A stretch of DNA of 64,000 bases from Gaertneriomyces semiglobifer (lineage: Eukaryota > Chytridiomycota > Chytridiomycetes > Spizellomycetales > Spizellomycetaceae). Shown here one piece after another: positions 22,406 to 33,704 of this stretch (position 1 is the first letter of the stretch; each line of letters opens with the position of its first letter). The stretch covers positions 124,001-188,000 of the forward strand of contig JAHLKF010000021.1 of assembly GCA_025558075.1 (NCBI GenBank), in the 5' to 3' direction. Both the position numbers and the translations under genes were made by a program. The notes under the pieces are model-generated. The model searched no databases and was not told where the DNA came from. It saw only the letters and a list, made by a program, of their open reading frames with translations.

Positions 22406-25400
22406 CCTTCCTTCTCCCCTTCTTTACCCCTCTGTCGTCTCGTGCGCGACGTTTGCTTCTATGAAATCGAGCGATAACCCGACAACACTGAGAAAAGCAC
22501 ACTCAGCAGCTCCGCTTAGAGACGGGTTCTCGGCCTTGTTGTGACCTGCCCCTTCTTGGTTAAAAAGAAGGAAATACGACCTGTCGTATCTTAGGGCCTT
22601 CGTACCCTGGATAGGCTTGGCAGGGTCAGGTTTCTAGCTTGCTTGCTTGTTTGTTTGTCTCTTGAGGTGGGCTAATGAAACAGTAACACTGCTTCCACTG
22701 ATGACTGGTTGCCTTCGGCGCTCACGAACAAAACGAACCAGAAGATCGTCTCAAACTTCCACACTTTATATCCCTCATCCACACTCGTCTCTGTCCAAAC
22801 CTCTGACGCAAGTATACACTTTTGATACCACTGGTGCGTGGGTATATGTAAGGTGTCTCCGTCTCTCTTCTATTGGCACCGCAATCTCAGATAGCGAATA
22901 TACCTCAGCAGATCCAGATGTGCGGATAACGTTTTCGTCCAATGTTCCAAATTTCAAATATCCCGCAAGATACCCGCTGCGGAATTTGGAATAGCTGATA
23001 CCGCAGGCGTGAGAATTCCAATTGGACCGCTGGATAAGACTGACGTATGCGATGGGTAACAACGGATGTCGGATTTGAAAAAAGTTTTGTTTATGCTCGG
23101 CGTTGAAGTGGGGTCGAACTGCGCAAAGCCCTAGGTATCTGCGAATGCCATACACTGTAGGACTAGAGCCCGTGTGCACTTTTGTAGAAGGAATGGCTTC
23201 CGGAAAGGCAGTGTGAGAATCAACACCAAAAACGACAGGACCTGATAGGGTGAAGCCCTGGCGCGATGGATAACGCTTGTTGTGCGAGTAACCGTCAAAG
23301 GAAGAAGGATGATTATGATTCAGAGAGAAGGTAAGTGCCTTGCTTCCTATGTTTTGACGGTGAAGCGGCTTTGTTCTGATGCTGTGTCAGTTGTCAGTTG
23401 TGAGATTCTGTTCGGTCCAAACGCGTCGTGTGCAGCGGGCTTGTTGAGATCGACGTTCGGTTCCAGAGTGCGACGGGGAGAATTAAATTCGCAGTGTTGA
23501 AGGACCGGGTATATCCTCTTTCGGTGGATAGGAAGGCGGGGACGAAACCGTATTGGTTGTGGGTATGATCCGGAGATTCCCGCTTTTGATTCTGTGCAAA
23601 GGAGGAGGTTGATATTGAGGTTGGGGCGACGAAGACGAGATAGCGGCAACGCAACAAGCGCAAATCAACCAAAAAACAAAAACAGTACAGATAGAGATCG
23701 TATATATACCACAAGCCGGGTCTCAATCATCCATCATCGGTCTCAACAGGGACCACGGAACACCACCGCCAACACACAACACAAGCGAGAAAAGGATAGA
23801 TCCCGGTTCAGGGACATATAAAAAACACCGCCAGTCCTCGTACGCTCCTCTCGTCACGCTCTCATTGATGCTGATACCGAGCCGCACACACGTTACTCGC
23901 TTATTCGCATCACCGAGCACGATCCTCCGCAATGCATCCGGTGCTATATGATGAACACTATTGGGAAATACATCGACAGAAACAAGCTTCCGCTGTTGTC
24001 ATCAACGGCTCCCCGGGGCTTTGTGCAATACAGGCGTAATCGCTTGCCCTCGCGAATCAGCCGCCCCACATCCACTGCCGACAACACATGCATATCTCTA
24101 TATCTATGGTCTAAAAAAACACGAGCCCATGTGTGAATCAGTGACATACCTGGGGAATAGGGATGGGACACCGGGGTATCGAGAGGCTCTCTCCCAAGTA
24201 AACGACGCAATGACAGATGGTCACGTTCGCGCAAAAAATTCACGGGCGATTCAAAGGAGACGAAGGACGGCAAGCTTAAAAAGGTATATGATGGGAGACG
24301 GGAGGAGAAGGGGGACGAAAGAGGGAACGGTTGATTGATATGATAGGCGCACGTTGGATGTGCCAACCGATGGGGGCACGTACAACAAAAAGGTGGACGA
24401 TCCTTACATATAATACCACTCCCTGCTTTTTTCCGTAGGCCCCTGCCGCTTTCGGGATGGGTCCGAAAGGTCTGGCCCAAACGGCTCCGATAAACGTGTC
24501 GTCGTTGGTCAATGCGGGCGGTGTATAATAACGCAATGAAACGGTGATTTGGGTTTCCCTCGGTTTTGCGGGTTTCGGTTTCAGTGTAATTTGGAAAGCG
24601 TGCGCGATTGGAATCCCAAAGGTCGCAAAAAGGTCAGAATTAAAACAGAGACACCGGAGCGACCGGAGCTGGACAGCCTCAAATCCCACTTTCGGCCAAA
24701 ATGCCGGACAACTTATGCACCACTTTGTGCTCTCGATGATAATCTATGCGTTGTCTGTCGGGATGACTCGTGTTGAATGCTCAAGCCCCCCGCCCTGCGC
24801 GGGGTTATCTCTGATCGTGGAAATCAAGAGAAATGCCACAGAACCCACCACGCCGCACAAATGTTGTGCATAGCAGGCAGGGCACACAAAGACGAAGCTT
24901 AGTTTTTTTTGTTGCCCATGCCGTTCATTTCTATTGAATGGGAAGGCCATGGGCAGTGGGCACGCCAAACAGGGCAGCGGATTTCGGGATTCAAGGACTC
25001 ACGCGCATGACCATGAACGAATCGCAATCAACGTGTGCAAGGGAATGATTATCTCTTTTATCAATGGCGACATTTGCTCAAGGGCGTGGTTTGGGGGTTT
25101 CAGGCAAAGCACAACTCTATCGCTCCGATACGGATCTGGATGGAGCAAGAAAGGGACAGCATTTGCACACAGGCACTAGAAGAAGCAAACTAGGTTTCAA
25201 CTCTAGCCAAGTGGCCATCATCGACGATATCAGCTAGGTCGGGAGGAGAACTTTACCAAGTGGGTTTCCGCGAATGTGAAAATAAAAGTAAGAATGGATT
25301 GTTGTAACATCGTTCACCGTTCACCACACTGTCTGGGACAGACCGGATCCGACCTTCCAAACCGTAACTGGCTATGCTTTGACTACGGTTGTCCCTTCGT

Positions 25401-25913
25401 TTTCGCTTAGACTGGGAAGCAGGCGACAGACAGGCCCTCCTTGTGGAGACGGTGGGCGTGATGTTGCAGGCCAAAGCGGCGTTCGTTTATGCTCCCCCGT
25501 GCGTTCAAGGTCAAAAGATTTGGCCAGATTCACCGGTTTCTGAATTCATGCATATGTGCCTCGTCTTGCCGCAATCACCCTCCTTCCAGGAACACCAAGG
25601 GTAATTTCTCCTCACTTGTAGCGGTAACTGCGACAACGGTTGTCGCAAGAGGATGGGCCTGGATGGCGCAATACAAACCACCCACACACGGTAATGGTTC
25701 ACAAAATCGGAAACCGAAATGCGGAATGGTTTTGAGTTCAGAAGCGCTGATGATATGAGAACGCGGGGGGGAAACTCGTTCCCAAGGTTGAAGTGTGAAA
25801 CCATTCAACGCATCAATCGGACACAGAACCTCCTTCACAAGCCTCCCTATATTGATAAATACCTTCACTTGCTATTAGTATGTCCTCCTTATATATGATA
25901 TAGGAACAACAAG
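22406..25913. other. Gene-poor interval
   Basis: No gene with domain or splice support. Two places read weakly as coding on one or both strands (22775-23179 and 23723-24480) but I could not build a gene. GA- and CT-rich stretches lie near 24280-24320. The left end should hold the promoter of kinase 1. Confidence 0.35.
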
Positions 25914-25995
25914 GACGCGATGGCCGAGTGGTTAAGGCGATAGACTAGAAATCTATTGGGCTCTGCCCGCGGAGGTTCAAATCCTCCTCGCGTCG
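25914..25995 (+). tRNA. tRNA-Ser(AGA), copy 1
   Basis: An 82-base class II tRNA. The acceptor stem gacgcga pairs with tcgcgtc (discriminator g). Box A is tggccgagtgg, the anticodon stem ataga/tctat holds loop ctAGAaa, the long variable arm is gggc-tct-gccc, and box B is ggttcaaatcc. Anticodon AGA reads UCU serine codons (with A34 presumably edited to inosine). A six-T run at 26001-26006 fits RNA polymerase III termination. There is no intron. Confidence 0.96.
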
Positions 25996-27218
25996 CTTTG
26001 TTTTTTGGGATTTTAGGTGACCAAACCAGAGAACGGCTTATAATTGAACTTATCTGTATTTGGTGCTGGGCGACCTCTGTCGGAAATTGGCGAAGTACTA
26101 CCGACCGCTGACAGACGATGGTAGTTAGAGCCCTGCACATGCTTGGGGTAGTCCGCGCGGCTGCCAAAAGGCTCTCAACTGGAAGTAAATACAAACAGGC
26201 CACTTGGTTCTTACGATCTATGAAAAGAAATATCGCTTTGTGTCTTCCGTAATGGGCCATCTGGGGTAGCGAGGCTACATGTAGAGGTTGACCTTTCGAG
26301 CGACGGATGACGGATAGCCTCCCTCCCACACAAAAGTACGGCGGTTTCACGATAGTGTCCGATGAGAGGGTCGCCAAGATACGGAACGCATATGGCACTT
26401 TGGAAACTTTTCGGCACCGCCCAGCGTCAAAGGCTGTCCGAATTTCGAGAAAGCCTTATGCTGGCTTATGATAAGATGTGTGCGGTAACGGGAGGTGTGC
26501 AATGGGCTGCTATTACGTGCGGACATACATACTTTGTTTAAATGTGAAAATGCTAAGGATAAGAACAGACCGCCGGATTGAGTTGAATTGCAAACTTACC
26601 AACGCGGTCTATCAGGAATACCATGGTCAGCAAATCCGCAAAACCTGCCAATCCAGATAAGTACCAGAGCACTTTTTGAAGAGTCCGATGGAAACGGCGA
26701 ATCATGGGTTCGGTAGAAGAACTCGCGCCTGCACCAACAAGTGTTCTTTTGAACATTTTAATTTAATGTAATTGGCTTACGTAAACCCCGACGCGCGCGA
26801 CAAGTTGCTGCGCGCGAAACGCATAACAGCCAATTTGAGAAGAATATTTCTCGCAATCCGATCTGAACAAGCTAGGTAACAGCAGTACAGGTTGTTTCTT
26901 TGGGAATTAGTGTTGATTTCCTAGAGCATTTTTATTACTACGAGTTTTGGTTTCTTGTCCGTGATAGCCATTGGTTGTAGATGTTTGCATGGTAGAGTTT
27001 GCCGCATCTCTGGACAACGAGTGCCTGTGTGAGCGCTTCTGAGGTGCAGCGTTTTACGAAGAGCAGAGTTTTGCTGTGCTCTAGTATCAGGTTTTTAGGG
27101 TTGAGATATCATTGTGTACTCTTGGATGGTTTTGGTACCTCATACATTTCACTGACGAAACGGAAAAAAACGAACTCGGTCGGATTACGACGGTGTGTGT
27201 GTGTGTGTGTTGAAAACG
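25996..27218. other. Intergenic, no feature seen
   Basis: About 1.2 kb between the tRNA gene and the 934-aa gene. There are short open frames only. A (GT)n run at 27193-27210 lies just before the start codon at 27219. Confidence 0.4.
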
Positions 27219-30023
27219 ATGGGGTTCGGGTTGTTTAGTCGGAAGAGCAAATCGTCTCTCGTACCGCCCACAAACGAGGCCGACGTCCACATCCAAAAGC
27301 ACCCATCTCAGAAAAGCAAGAAATCGCAAACATCGAGGAAGAAGCAGAAGCTTATGAAGCGGGATGTGAGTGTGCATGAGATCATGGAAGTCGGTGGAGG
27401 GTGGCGTCGAAAGCGTGATCAGAGTGAGGGGGAAGGGAATTGGGAGGAAGTAAAAGTGGGGAGGAAGAGTTGTGATACGGTGAAGACTGTGAGGACGGTT
27501 GATACTGCGGTGTTTTTGATGCCGATTAAGAAGACGGAGGCGAAGGGGTGGAAGGTGCGGGGAATGGGGGAGCAAAAGAGTTGTGTGGGGCAGAAGGAGG
27601 GGATGGGTGAAATACAGCGGAAGGGAGATGGAAAGAGTTGCGATCCTCGTATGGGTTTGGTGGATGGCACGGTGTCGCAAAATACTCCTGCCGGCAACAC
27701 TCCTAAACGTCCCACCTTTCCATTCGAGAAACTAAGACCTCCTGGTGCTGAAGATTCAGTTGAGGATGAAAAAACTGTGATAACAGAGGAGATTGTTGAA
27801 GTTGAGAAGCCTCAGAATCGTGACAGAAGCATGCAACCCTCCGTCGAGCAAACTACCGACCATCAATCTAGCAATGTAAAGGCACCATGCGGTTCTGGCA
27901 AGAAACGCCCGCTGGATTGGCTAGTCTTGGGACGATGGGGACATGATCATGGAAGTAGTGCTCCTTCAGAAGGTTCCTCTTCGAAACAACATACGTTCAA
28001 TCGGGAAGCGAACATGGCCCAACGCACCGAAGAACCCATTCGTGAGGAACAAGTGGTCCCAAAAGAAAAGAGCACTACCGGAACCTGCATAAAAGACGAC
28101 GCATCACCCATTGTTCCACCTTCCACCCCGTGTGCTCGCCCATCTGCATTACCCGTCCCACCAGTCCGTCGATGTTCCGTTCCCGTCCCCATCAGCCGTA
28201 CACACCCCCAAGTCTCCCAAAATCGCCCTGCTCAAGCCAACGCGCATCACCTCAGTTTGGGACCAGAGGTCCGCTCGTATGCGGTCCAACAAACCTTTAT
28301 ACGACCAAGAGTGTCCGTCATGGTGGCACGTCCGGTTGTGGCCATGGTGCCTCCACCTATCGAACTGCGTAAACTTGAATCTCATAAGGAGAATGGTACC
28401 AGATCGTCGTTGCCACTTTCCACGCACACGCAAGGCAATGCCAAATCTGTGCGGCAGGAAAGGGATCCATCTGCACAGAAGAAAGAAGGGAATATGATGA
28501 AGGCCGTGGAACAACCCGGGCTGACCGCCCGAGCTGGAAATGCCTCTGTTAAAGAAGATGTTCGTCCTCCACGCGTACCCCACTCCCACCGTGTCCCCAC
28601 CTCATCCATTCCACCACCACCCCACCCCCTCTCAAAGCTGCCCATTCACAAAGAAACAACCCCTCCAAGTCCATCAAAACTTCACAACGGAAATAATGAA
28701 GGAATAGCGAAAGATGAGAAAGCGGGAGATTGGGAACGAGTGTTGAGACAAGCGTTAAGTATACAGAGTGACGTCGGGTCACGGCCTCCTCGGCCGCTTG
28801 ACCTCCGACGTCTGGCGATTGCCCATCACCTTTCAGATACGCAGCTTGCGTCGTTGTACAGTAAGATGGATGATGGGCTTCCGATGCGGAGAGACTCGTT
28901 ACCGGTGTGTAGCGCTGTACCGGTCGCGCAAACGCGTGGAAGTGGTGTGGCTCTGGTACCGCCCCCGAGGAGGAGTTCGGTGCAGAGTGGGACTGTGTTG
29001 ATTGGTGCGCGGGCAGAAAACGACGTGAATGGGTTACGACAAATGGGGGGAGAGAAAAGCTTGCAAGTAGTGGAAGAGAAGCATGAGGGGGAGGGCGGAA
29101 AGAGTGGGAAAAAGGAGGAGTTGAGAAGCCACCCTAAAGAGGCTGAAGATGAGGATGTCGTTATCGAGCCAATCACTCTCCACTCCAACTCGCCGACAGG
29201 TGTTCCCGAGACTTTCACGTCACCTTGCCACACTCCTTTACCAGCTACAACGAACCTCGCCACTGAGGCAGCACCACGCGAACCCACGACAGCTGATGAA
29301 AATCCCGCTCATAACGGAACACACGCAAAGAAAGACGCTTCCCAGCCAACCACACAGGTTAAAACAGAACCCATGAAGAACGACCACGACAATAACGCGT
29401 CATACCACGGACCCACCACCGCTGCTCCTGCATCGACCACATTGAAAACGAATGCATCACCGCCACCAACCTCTATGAATCTCCACTCAAAAGCCACCCC
29501 GTCGCCAACAGACCCCCACAACGCTTCACAACCACCTCCACCACTTCTCCACCGTCTCTCCTCCCTCCACGTCACATCCTCTCCCCTCTCCTCCCCATCT
29601 CTCACCCCCACCAACCACCCACATCCCGATCCCCTCTCCACACCTCAACAAGACGACCAGCACCACACATACCGTCCCAGCCGCAGCGCACCAGGCACAC
29701 TCAAACTCTTTCGTCGTTCAACACTGCACAAATCCAAACGCCAACGTTCCCACTCCACATCCACATCCACCCCCTCTTCATCGTTATTTACATCCACTCA
29801 TAGTATCCCACCCGTACCCCGTGTTCCCTCCCAATACCGTCCCCGCACAACCACCACAGTGCAAGTATCGCAACCCCTCCCTCCAGAGCTTCATAACCGG
29901 TTACGACACTCGTTTGTGGGGAGGACGATTACGCGGTACACGTGGGACACCCAACGGGGGATGTACAAGCTGGAACAAATGCGGGATGTGGGTGTGGAAG
30001 TCAAATGGGTCAAGGGAATCTAA
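27219..30023 (+). CDS. Unrecognised 934-aa low-complexity protein
   Basis: Single open frame of 934 aa. I place the start at the ATG at 27219, since the frame reaches further left only through a GT microsatellite. The N-terminus is MGFGLFSRKSKSS: Gly2 and Ser7 followed by a Lys/Arg-rich patch look like an N-myristoylation plus polybasic membrane signal (inference). The rest is mostly disordered: charged Lys/Glu-rich stretches, then long Pro/Ser/Thr/His-rich segments, with no known domain. A more ordered helical block lies near residues 514-560 (DWERVLRQALSIQSD, HHLSDTQLASLYSKMDD). The last ~45 residues (RPRTTTTVQVSQPLPPELHNR, RYTWDTQRGMYKLEQMRDVG) look compact and could be a small conserved module. 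Function unknown; a membrane-linked scaffold is one possibility. Confidence 0.7.
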   Translation: MGFGLFSRKSKSSLVPPTNEADVHIQKHPSQKSKKSQTSRKKQKLMKRDVSVHEIMEVGGGWRRKRDQSEGEGNWEEVKVGRKSCDTVKTVRTVDTAVFLMPIKKTEAKGWKVRGMGEQKSCVGQKEGMGEIQRKGDGKSCDPRMGLVDGTVSQNTPAGNTPKRPTFPFEKLRPPGAEDSVEDEKTVITEEIVEVEKPQNRDRSMQPSVEQTTDHQSSNVKAPCGSGKKRPLDWLVLGRWGHDHGSSAPSEGSSSKQHTFNREANMAQRTEEPIREEQVVPKEKSTTGTCIKDDASPIVPPSTPCARPSALPVPPVRRCSVPVPISRTHPQVSQNRPAQANAHHLSLGPEVRSYAVQQTFIRPRVSVMVARPVVAMVPPPIELRKLESHKENGTRSSLPLSTHTQGNAKSVRQERDPSAQKKEGNMMKAVEQPGLTARAGNASVKEDVRPPRVPHSHRVPTSSIPPPPHPLSKLPIHKETTPPSPSKLHNGNNEGIAKDEKAGDWERVLRQALSIQSDVGSRPPRPLDLRRLAIAHHLSDTQLASLYSKMDDGLPMRRDSLPVCSAVPVAQTRGSGVALVPPPRRSSVQSGTVLIGARAENDVNGLRQMGGEKSLQVVEEKHEGEGGKSGKKEELRSHPKEAEDEDVVIEPITLHSNSPTGVPETFTSPCHTPLPATTNLATEAAPREPTTADENPAHNGTHAKKDASQPTTQVKTEPMKNDHDNNASYHGPTTAAPASTTLKTNASPPPTSMNLHSKATPSPTDPHNASQPPPPLLHRLSSLHVTSSPLSSPSLTPTNHPHPDPLSTPQQDDQHHTYRPSRSAPGTLKLFRRSTLHKSKRQRSHSTSTSTPSSSLFTSTHSIPPVPRVPSQYRPRTTTTVQVSQPLPPELHNRLRHSFVGRTITRYTWDTQRGMYKLEQMRDVGVEVKWVKGI

Positions 30024-30582
30024 AAAAAACAAACAAAGAAGATTAGAATATTGATATGTCGTGTTTGTCAAAGGACAAAAACCTAGGAGAAACAAGTACC
30101 ACCCGCGCGTGAGAATATTTTGTTTTTGTATACATCGTGTACAGATATATAGTTTATGAAAAAGTGGGGAAACTCCCTCGTCGTATGTATATGTCTATAT
30201 TATTTGTATAACCCACCTCCTCCCCATCAAATCGTATGCAAAAAGTACGTGTTGCACACCAACCATTACATTATAAGCTAAACTAGACTATTACAACGTA
30301 CCAAAAAAAAAGAAAGTTCAACACACACAATAGGATGGGGAGAGCGAAGGTTTCTATACTACGACAAATTAGAACCAGGATTAGTGGAAGAAGAAGAGAG
30401 AGAGGGGATAAACTACTATGACTATGACTATGACTAATGTTTGTCTGGTAAAGTCCACGTGCACAGATATATGCAGTAGGGAAAGTGTGTGCGGTGTGGA
30501 TCGATAAATAATAAAGGCGGAAAAAAGGTTTTTGTAACAGGCAAGGGGCGGCATCCGAGATAGATTCGGAACACAGAAATCA
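30024..30582. terminator. Convergent 3' flanks
   Basis: This 560-base stretch separates the converging 934-aa gene (plus) and the SFP1-like gene (minus). It contains A-rich and T-rich tracts suitable for polyadenylation on both strands (for example aataaag near 30509), but no ORF. Confidence 0.35.
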
Positions 30583-32298
30583 TCAGACTGCCCCGGCGAT
30601 CAAGGGTCCCTTGACATCCCTCTTGAAATCATCCGCCGGATGCATGGCTTTAGCATGGTACTTTAATCCATTCAAGTTCTTATACCGCTTTCCACACAGT
30701 TTGCAAAAGTACGGTCTGATCGCAATCTTGATATCACCCAAAGCATAGGAAGGGTCTTGTGCCTCATAATATGGATCATGATACGGCGACTGGGGTTGGG
30801 CGAGGGGCACCGACGGATCAAGTTCACAGGATCCCTTTTCAAGATGATACTTTAATCCATTGGCGTTTTTATACACTTTGGAGCAGTACGGCTTGGGACA
30901 CTTGTGTAGACGAGTTGGGCGCTCAAGGGAGTCCATCATGGTCGCCGGATCGTGCGGGAAGTAATAAGGCGGTGGGATGGCAGGGGTGGGTGGTGCCGAT
31001 TGTGGGCGGGGTGGTGGAGTAGGGTAGCGTGGGGATGTGGGATGTGAGAAGGCCAAATCAGAAGGGAATTGGGGCGCGTGCTCGGGCGGGGCGCTTAGAA
31101 CGCCGGTGTGGTGGCCGTGCGGGTGATGGTGCTGAGGCTGGGGCGGTGATCGTGGTTCCGAATGCATCAATGTGTGAATTCTGGGGTGTGGGTGTGGGGA
31201 TGCGTGTTGATGATGGGGTTGTGCTGTGTAAAAGCGTGGGTCTGCATTTTGTCCGGAGGAAGGCCCTGATGCGGATGGATTTGTAGGTGCGATACCGGCA
31301 TCCCCAGGTTGCGGAGAGGCAGTTGCGAGATTCGATCGTGGGTGTGGCTCAGAATGTGTCGATGTCGGTCGGTTGGAGTTTGAGAACGTAGGTGCGTTGG
31401 AATGCAGTGCCTGATTATTGATGTGTGGTGTTTGTGGTGGTGACGGCATATTCGGATGGAACAGGTGTCGCGGCGGTTGCGACTGTGGCTGTCGCTGGGT
31501 CCTACGCCCTTCAGGGCCACTCAAAGTAGTATTAGACTCCACTGTGGGAAGACTCGACGAGAGTGGTACGTTCTCAGTGCCCTGTGTCGATCGCGGCCGT
31601 TGCTGTTGCTGCTGTTGTGCCTGCGGCTGGTGATAATGATGATCCATACTTTCGCCGGAAGCATGCAGATACGACATTCCAGATCCCATGCGCTGCATAG
31701 ACTCGACCCTTTCTCTGTGCGCCTCATGTGCATGACGCATGTCCTCACTCATATGCTGCATATGCATGGCCTCCCTTCGCTCCCAATCGGTTTGAATCTG
31801 GTCTTCATGGTAGGCGGGATAGTGCCACCAACCTGCTGCGTCTCCTGGGTACGAGCCAGCTCCACCAGGGTAGGACCCTGGCCCAGGATACGAGGACGCC
31901 ATACTCCCATCCACAGAATGGTTCTGTGATTGCGATGATCCATATGAATGTGCATCTTCATGACTTTGTTGCTGTTGCTGCTGAAGGTGTTGTTGATGGT
32001 GATGATGATGGTTGGGATACTGGTTGTGGTAAACGATGGGTTGATTCGGCGAAGGGTGATGATAGTGGTTTCCTACCCATCTCTGCTGCGGTGCATACGA
32101 CTGATCATGTTCGTTGGGGAGTGATTGATAGTGGTAGGGGTTTGAAGGTTGTTCATGGTAGTAGGAGCGCTGTGGTTGGCCGGGATGGTCAGCAATGTCG
32201 CGGCCGCCGTCGTCAGGCTGCGAAGGATGGGACGGGGGTTGAAAGAAGGTGTCGTTGCTGGTAGAGTATGCATACGGCGCCCGAGGGTCCGTGTTCAT
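30583..32298 (-). CDS. SFP1: SFP1-like split C2H2 zinc-finger transcription factor
   Basis: Single open frame of 571 aa from the ATG at 32298. Two zinc fingers lie at the C-terminus. The first, at about residues 467-491, has spacing C-x4-C...H-x5-C (HKCPKPYCSKVYKNANGLKYH, last ligand a Cys). The second, at about 532-553, is CKLCGKRYKNLNGLKYH...H. The repeated YKNxNGLKYH core and the ~40-residue gap between fingers match the fungal Sfp1 family. In yeast Sfp1 drives ribosome-biogenesis and ribosomal-protein genes under TOR control. The first 450 residues are Gln-, His-, Pro- and Ser-rich with glutamine runs encoded by impure CAG/CAA repeats, typical of an activation region. The replaced last His in finger 1 is a real feature of the sequence. 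Assignment to the family is firm; direct orthology is inferred. Confidence 0.82.
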   Translation of the reverse strand: MNTDPRAPYAYSTSNDTFFQPPSHPSQPDDGGRDIADHPGQPQRSYYHEQPSNPYHYQSLPNEHDQSYAPQQRWVGNHYHHPSPNQPIVYHNQYPNHHHHHQQHLQQQQQQSHEDAHSYGSSQSQNHSVDGSMASSYPGPGSYPGGAGSYPGDAAGWWHYPAYHEDQIQTDWERREAMHMQHMSEDMRHAHEAHRERVESMQRMGSGMSYLHASGESMDHHYHQPQAQQQQQQRPRSTQGTENVPLSSSLPTVESNTTLSGPEGRRTQRQPQSQPPRHLFHPNMPSPPQTPHINNQALHSNAPTFSNSNRPTSTHSEPHPRSNLATASPQPGDAGIAPTNPSASGPSSGQNADPRFYTAQPHHQHASPHPHPRIHTLMHSEPRSPPQPQHHHPHGHHTGVLSAPPEHAPQFPSDLAFSHPTSPRYPTPPPRPQSAPPTPAIPPPYYFPHDPATMMDSLERPTRLHKCPKPYCSKVYKNANGLKYHLEKGSCELDPSVPLAQPQSPYHDPYYEAQDPSYALGDIKIAIRPYFCKLCGKRYKNLNGLKYHAKAMHPADDFKRDVKGPLIAGAV

Positions 32299-33411
32299 TG
32301 TCTTTTGATGAGTGTCAACGCCTGTTGTCTGTCTGTGCGATGTGGGTGGCCTCTTAATACTCCAGTATCAGAAGAAAGAGTGCCTCTCGTTTCGATTTTC
32401 CGACTAATATACCGTGTGTGGTTGGTTGTGGTTGGTGGCAGGCGGGGTTGGTGTGCAGCAAAAGGAATTACCAAAATGAGAATTGAATATCTCCGACCGA
32501 AGCTACTTTCCAACAACAACTCTACTCTACTCTACTTCTTCTACTGCTCACCCTTTCTCTCTTTGCTATATTCAGAGGTATGCAAATTCTCTCGTTCCCG
32601 TTCAAAGCCTTGTACCCTTTTTTTTTAAACTTGTGGCCCTCTCTCGCTTTTGCTTTCCACTCGCTTCGCTCGGCACTTCAATTCACTGACTGATATTCCC
32701 CTCCTTCGCAATGCGCTCGGTCGGCGTAAATAAGTAATAAAAAATACCGCATCTGACCACCGCAATGTCCGCATCTGCAAGTGTGAAATCTCACACCTCG
32801 CCAGTAGTTCTCCCAAAAGTCACCGCGCGGACCCGCAATTGATAAGCAACTTTTCGGACACTCCTAATGAAAACACTCTTACGCACGTCTTTATCTCTAT
32901 GCGCCACTAGTGTTTCATGCACGTCCGTGTGCAGTTGGAAACACGCCCTTGTCGCCGGAGACGCGCGTCCGCCCTGCGAATTTTGGCGTCTCCACAAAAC
33001 TTTTCACACTTTGCAAATTCTCCGGTTACCCTCAAACGATTATTACTCATCATCATGTCACTGCTCAGAACCCGCGCTCACTTTTCGTTATCACTATCAG
33101 CCCACACATTGCGGCATACCCGGAGCTCATTACCTAATCACCTTATTCACGTTTCAGGGGCGATCGGAAACGCGTGTAACCGTTTCACGTCTGTGGCCCT
33201 TGTGGCGTCGTCTGTGGCCCCAAACACGTTCCATAATTAATGCGCTGGTTGGTGCTATGACAGTTGGATCGAAGGGCATATGAGTACTAGTAATACGAGT
33301 ACTATGCGCCTAGTCAAGATCAATACATGTGTGAATTCAATTCAACGCAACAACACAAAACAAACAGACACACACGCTTCAGATGCGAATTAATTATTAT
33401 TAAGGAATTGC

Positions 33412-33431
33412 GGGGGGGGGGGGGGGGGGGG
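33412..33431. repeat. 20-base poly-G tract
   Basis: Twenty consecutive G residues flanked by c on both sides, about 270 bases upstream of the small secreted-protein gene. Length may be unreliable because homopolymers this long often cause sequencing error. Confidence 0.9.
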
Positions 33432-33565
33432 CGGCGTACGGCTGAGAAAACAAAGCGTAATTTCAGTTTGCGATGCGGGGCCTGCGTCGTTGCGTTGAAT
33501 TTGAAGATGGGATCTGGGAAGAATTAGAAGAAGGAAGCTTAAACACACACACAGGCATAGCAACG

Positions 33566-33573
33566 TATAAATA
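33566..33573 (+). promoter_or_regulatory. TATA box of the small secreted-protein gene
   Basis: A perfect TATAAATA in the context acgTATAAATAggc, 132 bases before the ATG at 33705. It suggests a regulated, strongly driven promoter. Confidence 0.6.
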
Positions 33574-33704
33574 GGCGAGAAGGGAATGATTACCCGCACG
33601 GTTTGCCCTTCAAATTCACGATTGCATGCGCTGGTAGCAAGCAAGTCCATCTCAAATTCAGTCTCTCTCCAACAATCACATCACGCACACATTCAAATTC
33701 AACA

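Larger units (their letters stand above)
32299..33704. promoter_or_regulatory. Divergent promoter region with a G20 tract
   Basis: A 1.4-kb interval between the divergent SFP1-like gene (minus) and the small secreted-protein gene (plus). It holds an uninterrupted G tract at 33412-33431 and a TATA box at 33566-33573. A CT-rich run near 32510-32570 lies upstream of the SFP1-like start. No ORF has domain support. Confidence 0.5.

Noticed and set aside
22647..23179. Plus-strand frame ending FSSNVPNFKYPARYPLRN and minus-strand frame with KFGTLDENVIRTSGSAEVYS
   Set aside because: Both read somewhat like protein but overlap on opposite strands, have no splice partners and match nothing known to me.
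27195..27218. Upstream extension of the 934-aa frame into the GT microsatellite
   Set aside because: It begins at a non-ATG codon inside a simple repeat; the ATG at 27219 has a sensible N-terminal motif.
33603..33704. 34-codon upstream extension of the small secreted protein
   Set aside because: The extension would bury the signal peptide; the ATG at 33705 starts it exactly.
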